Positions 1 to 6,097 of a stretch of 14,120 bases of DNA are shown here, in pieces. This DNA comes from Vicinamibacteria bacterium (GTDB lineage: Bacteria; Acidobacteriota; Vicinamibacteria; Vicinamibacterales; UBA2999): the NCBI GenBank assembly GCA_025938035.1, contig JAICQE010000123.1, positions 1 through 14,120 of the forward strand, in the 5' to 3' direction. A program made the translations under genes and the position numbers. The notes under the pieces are model-generated. The model saw nothing but the letters and a program-made list of their open reading frames with translations, did no database searches and was not told the DNA's origin. Numbering within the stretch: position 1 is the first letter of the stretch; each line of letters begins with the position of its first letter.

Positions 1-135
1 GAATCGGCGACCGGCAGGGGCACGACGATTTATCTGCGGTATCCCGTTGTCGGTTCGACACCGGGGGGGGGTGTAAGGTGGCGAAAATTCGGGTCCTTCT
101 TGCCGAAGACCACGAAACCGTCCGACACGGGCTGA
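1..135 (+). CDS. Sensor histidine kinase, C-terminal end only (partial)
   Basis: Reading frame 1 opens with E-S-A-T-G-R-G-T-T-I-Y-L-R-Y-P. This is the end of a histidine kinase ATPase domain: the last G-box (G-x-G-T-T) followed by a closing beta strand. The rest of the kinase lies upstream of the window. As written, the frame runs to a TGA at 133-135, which overlaps the next gene by 58 bases and adds a tail unlike any kinase end. A run of nine G at 63-71 lies just after the conserved part. With one G fewer, the frame would end at TAA 74-76, one base before the regulator's start codon. The kinase presumably phosphorylates the regulator that follows. The family call is fairly safe from the G-box and the context; the true end is uncertain. 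Confidence 0.7.
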   Translation, partial: ESATGRGTTIYLRYPVVGSTPGGGVRWRKFGSFLPKTTKPSDTG

Positions 136-734
136 AGCTCCTCATCAACGGTCAGACGGACATGGAAGTCGTGGGCGAAGCAGGAGACGGTCGTGTTGCC
201 GTCGAGCGGGCCAAGACTTTACAGCCGAACGTCGCCGTCGTCGACGTTTCGATGCCGCAGATGAACGGGCTGGCGGCGACCAAGGCGATTCGCGAATCGA
301 CTCCGGGCACGGCCGTCGTCGCGCTGACCCGCTACGACGATGAGGCCTACGTCCAGGAGCTGTTGAATGCCGGCGCACTCGGGTACGTGCTGAAACAGAG
401 TCCGTCCGCCGAGCTCGTAGACGCCGTTCGCGCAGCAGCATCCGGTCGCCGCTACCTCGATCGCCGACTGGCGGCGCGAGTTGCCGGCGACATTCTGAGT
501 TCGCGCCGACGTCGAGCCGCACCGCCGGCGATTACCGATCGTGAACGTGAAGTGCTGCGACTGATGGCGCTCGGCCACAGCAATAAGGAAATTGCCGAGC
601 TGCTCTTTCTGAGCGTGAAGACAATCGAAGTTCACAAAGCGAATGCGATGAGGAAATTGGGGCTGGCCGGCCGCACCGACGTTGTCCGTTACGCGTTATT
701 GCAGGGCTGGCTTCGCGATCCCCAAGAACCTTAA
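78..734 (+). CDS. NarL/FixJ-family response regulator (receiver plus LuxR-type HTH)
   Basis: This 218-residue protein has the two-domain layout and usual length of NarL/FixJ DNA-binding response regulators. The receiver domain spans about residues 3-120, with the acidic pair E10/D11, phospho-acceptor D56, T84 and K106 followed by Gln where Pro is common. A LuxR-type helix-turn-helix spans about residues 152-215: T-D-R-E-R-E-V-L, then S-N-K-E-I-A and S-V-K-T-I-E-V-H. It should act as a cytoplasmic transcription factor activated by phosphorylation, with the kinase whose end lies just upstream as the likely partner. The start is GTG 78, since M-A-K-I-R-V-L-L-A-E-D-H is a full receiver start. AAGG lies close to the GTG. 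Its target genes cannot be told from the sequence. Confidence 0.93.
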   Translation: MAKIRVLLAEDHETVRHGLKLLINGQTDMEVVGEAGDGRVAVERAKTLQPNVAVVDVSMPQMNGLAATKAIRESTPGTAVVALTRYDDEAYVQELLNAGALGYVLKQSPSAELVDAVRAAASGRRYLDRRLAARVAGDILSSRRRRAAPPAITDREREVLRLMALGHSNKEIAELLFLSVKTIEVHKANAMRKLGLAGRTDVVRYALLQGWLRDPQEP

Positions 735-740
735 GAAGAA

Positions 741-772
741 ATCAGGACGGCAAAATAAGGGATCTCCCTGAT
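741..772 (+). terminator. Weak inverted repeat after the response regulator gene
   Basis: ATCAGG (741-746) pairs with CCTGAT (767-772) across 20 bases. The loop contains AGGGATCTCCCT, which can also fold. It starts seven bases after the stop codon of the regulator, in a relatively A-rich gap. There is no T-run. It could end transcription or be chance. Confidence 0.2.
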
Positions 773-808
773 GCATTGGTGGGAACTGGTGGTTACTAAT
801 GAACCGCT

Positions 809-1417
809 ATGCTTCCACCCCGCGCCTACGCTGAACCGCTGCCGGCGTTCTCCTCCAACGTGCGCGCGCACTCCGCGCCCACCGACTCGCGTCCGCCGCT
901 GATCGTCGCGGTGGCCGCCGAGGACGTGGAACGGTTCCCGGCTGCTCCCTATGCGCGCTTCTCCGCCCGCACCACGACAGAAGCCGTTCGCCTGATCGAG
1001 CGATGGCGGCCGCGCGTAATTGCCGTGGACTGGGATCTGGCCGAGTTGGATCACTCAGCCATCTGCGCCGCGGCGCGCCAGGCGTCCCCGGTGGGAGTTC
1101 TCGCGCTGATCACCGAACCTGCTCGCGCGCCGGCGGCACTGAAAGCAGGCTGCCACGCAATTCTGTTGAAACCGATTACGGTGAACCTCGTCGCGGCGCG
1201 GCTCGGCCGGCTGTGCCGTGAGATGCCGGCCGCAGCGGCAGTCAGCCGGCTCGGTGCCACGCTGCAGCAATGGGGGACGAACCGGACCTGGCCGGAAGTT
1301 CATTGCCCGCAGTGCAATGAAGGCAGTGCCGTGTGCTTCGAGTACTCGAGCCACCGCCGATCGTGGTATGCGTGCCTCGCGTGTGACCACGTGTGGCTCG
1401 GTCCGCGGCGCGAGTAA
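809..1417 (+). CDS. Receiver-like domain fused to a C-terminal zinc ribbon
   Basis: This 202-residue protein was not recognised as a named family. Residues 30-137 look like a response-regulator receiver: 'RPRVIAVDWDL' gives D74 (or D76) at the phospho-acceptor place, T102 sits in 'LALITEP', and K121-P in 'AILLKPI'. The usual acidic pair near the start is replaced by A-E-D, so the fold may be a degenerate or non-phosphorylated receiver. Residues 165-202 form a zinc ribbon, C166-x2-C169 and C189-x2-C192. A receiver plus zinc ribbon without a helix-turn-helix is unusual. It suggests a signal-dependent protein- or nucleic-acid-binding adaptor, which is inference. The ATG at 799 is out of frame and soon stops, so ATG 809 is used; no clear ribosome binding site is seen. 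The two-component pair lies just upstream. Confidence 0.72.
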   Translation: MLPPRAYAEPLPAFSSNVRAHSAPTDSRPPLIVAVAAEDVERFPAAPYARFSARTTTEAVRLIERWRPRVIAVDWDLAELDHSAICAAARQASPVGVLALITEPARAPAALKAGCHAILLKPITVNLVAARLGRLCREMPAAAAVSRLGATLQQWGTNRTWPEVHCPQCNEGSAVCFEYSSHRRSWYACLACDHVWLGPRRE

Positions 1418-1423
1418 TTGGGA

Positions 1424-1497
1424 AACTCCCAACTCCCAACCTCCGACTCCCAAAGGTTCTCGAAGCCTTGGAAGTTGGCAGTTGGGCGTCGGGAGTT
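1424..1497. terminator. Imperfect 30-bp inverted repeat between convergent genes
   Basis: Arm 1 at 1424-1453 and arm 2 at 1468-1497 are complementary over 30 bases with six mismatches, around a 14-base loop. Both arms are built from short C-T-C-C-C-A-A type units. The repeat fills the 89-base gap between the receiver/zinc-ribbon gene and the peroxiredoxin gene, which converge here. A two-way transcription stop is the simplest reading. The sequence is also of the kind that occurs as a dispersed repeat, which cannot be checked here. Confidence 0.5.
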
Positions 1498-1506
1498 GAT
1501 TCGGAA

Positions 1507-2121
1507 CTAGCCCTTCTTCGCGACCTTCAGCTCGTTCAGCTTCGCGATCATGTCTTCCGCCGACGTCGCCGGGCGGACCGCCGTGTCGATGGCGACGACC
1601 TTGCCGCTCTTGTCGATGTAGAACGTCCAGCGGTTCGCCATCTGTCCGTTCGCCATCAGCACGCCGTACTTCGTCGCCACTTCCTTGCTCGGGTCGCTGA
1701 GAAGCGGGAAGTCCGCTTCCTTCTTCTCGACAACCGTCGCCGCGCCGCCGCCTCGGCCCTGCAGCGTGACGCTGGTCGCCTTGGCGAACTTGGTGTTCTC
1801 CTCGATGTTGTCGGTGCTGGCCATGAAGTAGGCGACGTCGTACTGCTTGATCTTGTCGCCGTTCTCCGCCAGCGACTTGCACTCGATCGTGCAGCCCTGC
1901 GTGAACGCCCGCGGGAACCAGGCGATGACGACCGCCTGCTTGCCGCGGTAGTCGGACAGCTTGTGTGATTTGCCATCGGTCCCGGGCAGCGTGAAGTCGG
2001 GCGCCATGTCGCCGACCTTCACCACCGTCGGTACGGCCGGTGCGGCGTTCGGCGGTCCCTGCGCCACGACGGCTGCAACCGCCAGGCTGGCGACCAGCCC
2101 CATCGTCAATAGTGCGCGCAT
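1507..2121 (-). CDS. Exported thiol peroxidase (peroxiredoxin, AhpC/TSA-Bcp type)
   Basis: This 204-residue protein reduces peroxides through a reactive cysteine. Residues 1-20 form a short signal peptide ending A-V-V-A-Q, so it acts in the periplasm or is membrane-anchored outside the cytoplasm. The thioredoxin-fold core begins at 'VGDMAPDFTLPGTDGK'. The motif P-R-A-F-T-Q-G-C matches the peroxiredoxin P-x3-T-x2-C signature, with the peroxidatic cysteine at C77 and a second cysteine at C81 that could resolve it. N-R-W-T-F-Y-I-D carries the conserved arginine. A Gly-rich stretch (G-R-G-G-G-A-A) lies between 'FAKATSV' and 'FPLLSD', longer than in ordinary Bcp proteins. ATG 2121 is chosen over TTG 2124 because GAGGAGG (2129-2135) sits seven bases upstream. 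A promoter-like TATACT and a dyad lie just upstream. Confidence 0.88.
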   Translation of the reverse strand: MRALLTMGLVASLAVAAVVAQGPPNAAPAVPTVVKVGDMAPDFTLPGTDGKSHKLSDYRGKQAVVIAWFPRAFTQGCTIECKSLAENGDKIKQYDVAYFMASTDNIEENTKFAKATSVTLQGRGGGAATVVEKKEADFPLLSDPSKEVATKYGVLMANGQMANRWTFYIDKSGKVVAIDTAVRPATSAEDMIAKLNELKVAKKG

Positions 2122-2153
2122 CAAGATTCCTCCTCGATTACGGGCTTGCCCCG

Positions 2154-2178
2154 CGTCTCACTTGAGACGAGGAGTATA
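2154..2178 (-). promoter_or_regulatory. Candidate promoter and dyad for the peroxiredoxin gene
   Basis: On the minus strand, TATACT (2173-2178) fits a sigma-70 -10 box at five of six bases. CGTCTCA/TGAGACG, a perfect 7-bp dyad with a 2-base centre (2154-2169), lies where transcription would start. It may be an operator or an early hairpin. No good -35 box is present at 16-18 bases; that position falls inside the 9-bp tandem repeat. The distance from dyad to start codon is 32 bases. Confidence 0.4.
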
Positions 2179-2190
2179 CCCTTTGAATCG

Positions 2191-2253
2191 TTCGGAACGT
2201 TCGGAACGTTCGGAACGTTCGGAACGTTCGGAACGTTCGAGTCGTTCGAGTCG
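2191..2253. repeat. 9-bp tandem repeat, five exact and two variant units
   Basis: TTCGGAACG occurs five times head to tail from 2191 to 2235, followed by two units of TTCGAGTCG (2236-2253) and a degenerate remnant on each side. The junctions make GAACGTTC, itself a palindrome, so the array is a chain of overlapping dyads. It starts one base past the stop codon of the START-like gene and ends 12 bases before the TATACT box of the peroxiredoxin gene. The 9-bp period keeps reading frame, but no gene appears to use it. Confidence 0.9.
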
Positions 2254-2254
2254 T

Positions 2255-3061
2255 TCAGTTACAGGACGATTTTGGCGGTGGCAGACCGGCTGAGCGGCGG
2301 ACCGCCGTGAGGAACTCGTTCAGGGATCCCTCGGCGCTCTTGCGGCCGAGGCGGCGCGCGATCGGTTCCAGCCAGAAACCGGTCAGCGGCGGATATCCGC
2401 GGCTCAAGCCGAGCGTTTCCATGACCACGGACACGCCGTCGGGGTGCTGAGTGAACAACGTCAGCGTATGCGCCCGCCACAGATAGCCGCTGTCGCGGCC
2501 GGCCGGACGCAGCGATTCGTTCGGTCGTCCCGCGTGGTTGACCTGCCGGATTTCGTCGGACTTTGACAGCGCGGAGATGGCGCCGTCACCCAGCGTGCGG
2601 TACTCGACCGTCGATCGCACGTCCAGCACCGCCTCGACGCCGAGCCCGCCTTCCTCGAGTCGAAGCAGGACGCGATAGGTGTCGCCCTGCTGTGACAACA
2701 CCTTCGCCGACTTCACGTTCTCGTACACCTTGCTGTACGACGGATAGTCGCGGGCAACGTCGGCGACCTGCCGCAGCGTCGCGCCCCTCACGAACGCGGT
2801 TGCCATCCAGTTGTGGATCAGTCCGTCGGGCACGTTGAGGATGCCGTCGCCGCTGGCAGCGCGGGCGCTCATGACGCCGTCGCAGCGGCGGGATTCGCGC
2901 GCCAGATTCTGCGCGCGCGCGGCGAAATCCCGCACCGCCTGCTCCGAGTGCTTCTCGTAGGCCTGCGCCGTCCGCGGCTTGAGGTCGGCCGCTTCAACGG
3001 CGGAAGCCAGGCACGCGAGTCCAACCAGGGCACCGATGGTGAAGCCGGCGGTTCGCGCCAT
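2255..3061 (-). CDS. Exported START/SRPBCC-like protein of unknown function
   Basis: This 268-residue protein was not firmly recognised. Residues 1-25 are a signal peptide (M-A-R-T-A-G, then a hydrophobic stretch, ending A-V-E-A-A). After a charged helix (about 30-60), the middle part resembles a START/polyketide-cyclase fold: 'FVRGATLRQVADVARDYPSY' looks like the helix-turn typical of that fold, followed by alternating beta strands ('YRVLLRLEEGGLGVEAVLDV', 'YLWRAHTLTLFTQ', 'GVSVVMETLGLSRG') and a long C-terminal helix. Such domains bind lipids or small hydrophobic molecules, so a periplasmic ligand-binding role is plausible. ATG 3061 gives a cleaner signal peptide than the upstream start at 3085. 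The gene reads in the same direction as the peroxiredoxin, with the tandem repeat between them. Confidence 0.65.
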   Translation of the reverse strand: MARTAGFTIGALVGLACLASAVEAADLKPRTAQAYEKHSEQAVRDFAARAQNLARESRRCDGVMSARAASGDGILNVPDGLIHNWMATAFVRGATLRQVADVARDYPSYSKVYENVKSAKVLSQQGDTYRVLLRLEEGGLGVEAVLDVRSTVEYRTLGDGAISALSKSDEIRQVNHAGRPNESLRPAGRDSGYLWRAHTLTLFTQHPDGVSVVMETLGLSRGYPPLTGFWLEPIARRLGRKSAEGSLNEFLTAVRRSAGLPPPKSSCN

Positions 3062-3124
3062 GCGCGTGGATGATACCGTCGCCACACCACGGAAGGTGCG
3101 AAAGCCACCGAAACGGGCTCACAC

Positions 3125-3147
3125 GTAGTGTCCGCCTTCAGGCGGAC
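3125..3147 (+). repeat. Palindromic dispersed repeat, copy A
   Basis: This 23-base unit begins GTAGT and contains GTCCGCC-TTCA-GGCGGAC, a 7-bp perfect stem with a 4-base loop. Identical or near-identical units occur at 5185, 5216 and (inverted) 11607. Here it lies in the gap between two divergent genes, 22 bases before the DUF350 start codon. A TAGAAT hexamer (3152-3157) follows at once and could be a -10 box, giving an almost leaderless message. Confidence 0.88.
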
Positions 3148-3168
3148 CAGATAGAATCCTCCCTTCCC

Positions 3169-3966
3169 ATGTCGGGCGACGAAGTGTTCATCCTGCTCGC
3201 CAGCGCGATCGTCGCGCTGGTGTCCTGGGGCGCCTGGTACATCGCACCTGTGCGCATCCAGGGCGTCCGGCGGCGTCCCCTGGCCTGGCGCCTGGTGCGC
3301 CTGATGCCGCTGGTCGCGGCGGCGCTGCTGTGGCTCGTCCTGCGCAATGGGGCGTCGTTCGACGTGCGCGACGATCCCACCTATCTGACGTTCTATCTGG
3401 TGCTCGGCGCCGCCTGGGTCGGCGTCTGGATTCGCTGGCTTGCCATCACCGGCATCAGCACGCGCGACGATGTGGTGGAGCGCTCGAACGGCAGCGCGGC
3501 GCTGGCCGTGACCGGTGCGGTGTTCGGCATCACGCTGGCGTACGCCGGCGGCAACGTCGGCAATGGCCCGGGCTGGTGGGTGGTGGTGTTCTCCGCGGCG
3601 CTGGCAACGGTCGCACTGTTCGGCGCGTGGATGCTGCTCGAGGCCGTCACCGGAGTCTCCGACGTCGTCACCGTGGATCGCGATCCATCCGCCGGATTCC
3701 GGCTCGGCGGGTTTCTGATCGCGTGCGGGGTGATTCTCGGACGCAGCGTGGCCGGCGACTGGGTGTCGGCCGAAGCCACGGTGCGCGACTTCGCGGCGGC
3801 CGCGTGGCCGGTGCTTGTGCTGGTGATCGTCGCTGCGGTTGTCGAACGGGTCGCGCGTCCGACGCCGGAGACGCCGCGGCCGTCGCTCGTCGCCTACGGA
3901 TGCGCTCCCGCGGTGCTCTACGTTGCGGGCGCGGTATTCCAGGTCATGCGCCTGGGACCGGTGTGA
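3169..3966 (+). CDS. Multi-pass membrane protein, DUF350 (UPF0719)-like
   Basis: This 265-residue protein has about eight membrane segments, near residues 5-27, 42-60, 74-94, 108-127, 136-160, 176-194, 208-228 and 240-260. Two stretches look like repeats of the DUF350 unit: 'ERSNGSAALAVTGAVFGITLAYAG' and 'DRDPSAGFRLGGFLIACGVILGRS', each a polar start running into a Gly-rich helix. DUF350 proteins are inner-membrane proteins of unknown biochemical role. E. coli yjfL is one and lies beside the ATP-grasp gene yjfC. The same pairing is seen here: the next gene overlaps this one by four bases (GTGA), so translation is coupled. ATG 3169 is used because everything upstream in frame is repeat and intergenic sequence. 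No Shine-Dalgarno site is visible. The family call rests on pattern and context. Confidence 0.68.
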   Translation: MSGDEVFILLASAIVALVSWGAWYIAPVRIQGVRRRPLAWRLVRLMPLVAAALLWLVLRNGASFDVRDDPTYLTFYLVLGAAWVGVWIRWLAITGISTRDDVVERSNGSAALAVTGAVFGITLAYAGGNVGNGPGWWVVVFSAALATVALFGAWMLLEAVTGVSDVVTVDRDPSAGFRLGGFLIACGVILGRSVAGDWVSAEATVRDFAAAAWPVLVLVIVAAVVERVARPTPETPRPSLVAYGCAPAVLYVAGAVFQVMRLGPV

Positions 3967-5219
3967 CTGTTCTCCTCTCGCAGCCGTTCCGCGCGGTCGA
4001 GCCCTTTTCAGCGCCGGTCGCGGCCGTGATCCGCCGCCGGGCGATCTTCGAGTGCTGCAAGTGGGATCCGCAGGTGGAGGACGTCGCGACCATTGCCGAT
4101 GCGCCGATTGTTCTCGACGCGGCAGACTGGCGGGAGCTGGTTGCCAGCGCGGAACGCCTCGCCGGCGAAGTCGTCGCGGCGGAGGAAGAACTTCGACACC
4201 GGCCCGAGCTGCATCGCACGCTCGGGCTGCCGTGGACCGTCCGGCGGCTGTTCAGCCGCCCGCCGCGGCACCCCGTCGGCGCGGCACCGCGATTCATCCG
4301 CTTCGACTTTCATCACACCAGCACCGGGTGGCGCATCTCCGAAGCCAACACGGACGTGCCCGGCGGGTTGAACGAAGCATCAGGCCTGCCGCGGCTGGTT
4401 GCGCCGTATGTGCCGGACGCGCAATCCGCGGGCGACGTCGACGGCTGCTACGCCGACGCGACGCTGGCCTCCCTTCCCTCCGGTGCGCACCTCGCGCTGA
4501 TACATGCGACGGCCTATTCAGACGACCGGCAGGTGATGACGTACCTGGCCGGCTGCCTGCAGCAGCGCGGCGCGCGGGTGTCACTGGTCAGCCCGGCGCA
4601 TCTCCGCTGGCGCAACGGCCGGGCGGCGCTCGACACGGCGTGGAACTCGGACGCGGTGGATGCGGTGCTGCGCTTCTATCCGGCCGAGTGGATGTGCAAC
4701 CTGCCTCGCGCGTGCGGGTGGCCGGCGTATTTCGAATCGACATCGACGTCCGTCAGTAATCCTGCCAGCGCGCTGCTCACGCAGACCAAACGGTTTCCGC
4801 TGACGTGGGAGGCGCTGCGGACCCCGCTGCCGGCGTGGCGCGCCCTTCTCCCGGAGACGCGCGATCCGCGTGAGGTTCGGTGGGAGGGGAGCGACGAATG
4901 GGTGCTGAAGCCGGCACTCGGGCGAGTCGGCGAGGACGTCATGATTGCGGGAGTGACGCCGTCGCAGGACGCGACGCGCATCGCGCGCGACGTCCGCCGC
5001 CACCCGTCGCACTGGATTGCGCAGCGCCGCTTCGTGGCGACGCCGATGCGCGTTGGCGACAAGGATTGCTATCCGAGCATCGGCGTCTACACGGTGAACG
5101 GCCGGGTCGCCGGCGCATACGGACGGATAGGGGAGAAACCGTTGATCGATGCCCGTGCGCGCGACGCGGCGGTGCTGATCGAGCGTAGTGTCCGCCTTCA
5201 GGCGGACCTGAGTACGTAG
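3963..5219 (+). CDS. Glutathionylspermidine-synthase-like ATP-grasp ligase
   Basis: This 418-residue protein looks like the GSP_synth (PF03738) ATP-grasp family, including E. coli YgiC and YjfC, which use ATP to form an amide bond. The characteristic segment R-F-D-F (113-116) followed by I-S-E-A-N-T-D-V-P-G-G-L-N-E-A (125-139) matches the family's 'E-x-N-x-D-x-P' active-site region. 'EWVLKPALGRVGEDV' (312-326) supplies the ATP-binding lysine and Gly-rich loop. 'PSIGVYTVNGRVAGAYGRIG' (371-390) fits the closing metal-binding strands. The true substrate is unknown; relatives without the amidase half need not make glutathionylspermidine. Start is GTG 3963, overlapping the previous stop by four bases. 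The last ten residues (S-V-R-L-Q-A-D-L-S-T) come from an inserted palindromic repeat, and the TAG stop lies in the next copy. Confidence 0.75.
   Translation: MTVLLSQPFRAVEPFSAPVAAVIRRRAIFECCKWDPQVEDVATIADAPIVLDAADWRELVASAERLAGEVVAAEEELRHRPELHRTLGLPWTVRRLFSRPPRHPVGAAPRFIRFDFHHTSTGWRISEANTDVPGGLNEASGLPRLVAPYVPDAQSAGDVDGCYADATLASLPSGAHLALIHATAYSDDRQVMTYLAGCLQQRGARVSLVSPAHLRWRNGRAALDTAWNSDAVDAVLRFYPAEWMCNLPRACGWPAYFESTSTSVSNPASALLTQTKRFPLTWEALRTPLPAWRALLPETRDPREVRWEGSDEWVLKPALGRVGEDVMIAGVTPSQDATRIARDVRRHPSHWIAQRRFVATPMRVGDKDCYPSIGVYTVNGRVAGAYGRIGEKPLIDARARDAAVLIERSVRLQADLST
5185..5207 (+). repeat. Palindromic dispersed repeat, copy B (inside a coding end)
   Basis: This copy is identical to copy A over 23 bases. 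It lies in frame within the 3' end of the ATP-grasp gene and is read as the S-V-R-L-Q-A-D part of its tail. Copy C follows after eight bases in the same orientation. Confidence 0.9.
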
Positions 5220-5238
5220 TGTCCGCCTTTAGGCGGAC
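5216..5238 (+). repeat. Palindromic dispersed repeat, copy C
   Basis: This unit differs from copies A and B by one base in the loop (TTTA for TTCA), leaving the 7-bp stem perfect. Its second to fourth bases (5217-5219, TAG) are the stop codon of the ATP-grasp gene. The unit ends nine bases before the ATG of the next gene, so its hairpin would sit over that gene's ribosome binding region. Confidence 0.9.
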
Positions 5239-5247
5239 CCGTCGAGC

Positions 5248-6009
5248 ATGACCAAAGAAGAAATCTTCAACGCATGGGCCCCCGAGGGCGTCGAGTGGTC
5301 CGCGTGGGCCAAACCGGTCCTCTTTGCCCAGTGGCCGGACACCGTGACGCCGCCGGCGACGACGCCGGAATGGGCGGAGCCGAACTATCTCTGGCTGCCG
5401 CAGGCTGGCGGCCGCACGGCCATCGTCGTCGATCTTCCAGCCGTGGAGTCGGTCCGGACAGGCATCGTGTTCGCGCGCCGCGGATACCGTCCCGTGCCGC
5501 TTTTCAACACCAGCCACGGGCCGTCGCCCGTCATCGAGATCGCGCCGCTGGTGCTCGAGCTCGGTCGCGGTGCGCGTCTGCTGCAGACGATCTCGCTGGC
5601 GGCCACCGCGCCGCCGGCCTTCCTCATCGACGCCAACCGCATGCAGCCGGCGGTGCCCGTGTCACCCGGCAAGTTCGACAACCGCTGGGTCGTGTTCCCG
5701 CAGGATTTCCCGTCCGCGGCGCTGCTGCGATCGCGTGGCGTCACCGATGTTCTGGTCATTCAGAATGGGGAACGGCCGCAGGAGGATCTGGCGCACGCGC
5801 TGCTGCGGTGGCAGCAGGGCGGCCTCCGCATCCTGGCGGCGTCGCCGGCGGACACGGCGCCGCGCCAGCTCACCGTGAATCGACCTTCGTGGTTTCGCCT
5901 CGCCTGGTATCGCGCGCTGACGGCGGCGCGGCTGCGCCGCAACAACGCCGGCGGCTTCGGGGCCGTGATTCCCGTTGCCACCGGCGGTGGACACTACGGG
6001 TACGGCTGA
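5248..6009 (+). CDS. Unknown 253-residue protein, third gene of the DUF350/ATP-grasp set
   Basis: No family was recognised. The protein has no signal peptide or clear membrane segment and starts M-T-K-E-E-I-F-N-A-W-A-P. It appears to be an alpha/beta protein: 'RTAIVVDLPAVESVRTGIVFARRGYRPVPLFN' and 'ALLRSRGVTDVLVIQNGERP' read as strand-helix units. Histidine in N-T-S-H-G and aspartates in 'FLIDANRM' are polar candidates for a site, but no known motif was seen. The C-terminus is basic ('ALTAARLRRNN') and then Gly/Tyr-rich ('GGFGAVIPVATGGGHYGYG'). It lies 28 bases after the ATP-grasp stop codon on the same strand and probably shares its transcript, so it may be a partner or substrate of that enzyme (inference). 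ATG 5248 has no clear Shine-Dalgarno site. Confidence 0.75.
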   Translation: MTKEEIFNAWAPEGVEWSAWAKPVLFAQWPDTVTPPATTPEWAEPNYLWLPQAGGRTAIVVDLPAVESVRTGIVFARRGYRPVPLFNTSHGPSPVIEIAPLVLELGRGARLLQTISLAATAPPAFLIDANRMQPAVPVSPGKFDNRWVVFPQDFPSAALLRSRGVTDVLVIQNGERPQEDLAHALLRWQQGGLRILAASPADTAPRQLTVNRPSWFRLAWYRALTAARLRRNNAGGFGAVIPVATGGGHYGYG

Positions 6010-6043
6010 TCAGCGAGCCCGATTGGGCGTAGACTGACGGTCC

Positions 6044-6065
6044 CGCGGACCGGACAAGGTCCGCG
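6044..6065 (+). terminator. Perfect 8-bp hairpin after the 253-residue gene
   Basis: CGCGGACC (6044-6051) and GGTCCGCG (6058-6065) form a perfect GC-rich stem with a 6-base loop. It lies 35 bases after the stop codon and 33 bases before the next start. No T-run follows, so it could be a terminator, a processing site, or leader structure of the next gene. Confidence 0.4.
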
Positions 6066-6090
6066 CCACGGGAACATCCGCGCCACGGGA
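6060..6090 (+). repeat. 14-bp direct repeat just before the start of the next gene
   Basis: TCCGCGCCACGGGA occurs at 6060-6073 and again at 6077-6090, a 17-base period. The second copy runs into the ribosome binding site of the gene at 6098, and the first overlaps the right arm of the hairpin. Confidence 0.85.
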
Positions 6091-6097
6091 GGTATCG

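Noticed and set aside
2191..2253. The tandem repeat as a CRISPR array
   Set aside because: Units are 9 bases, head to tail, with no spacers and no cas genes nearby.
3330..3962. N-terminal extension of the ATP-grasp protein
   Set aside because: This stretch is the out-of-frame shadow of the DUF350 gene; the GTGA overlap at 3963 gives a normal coupled start.
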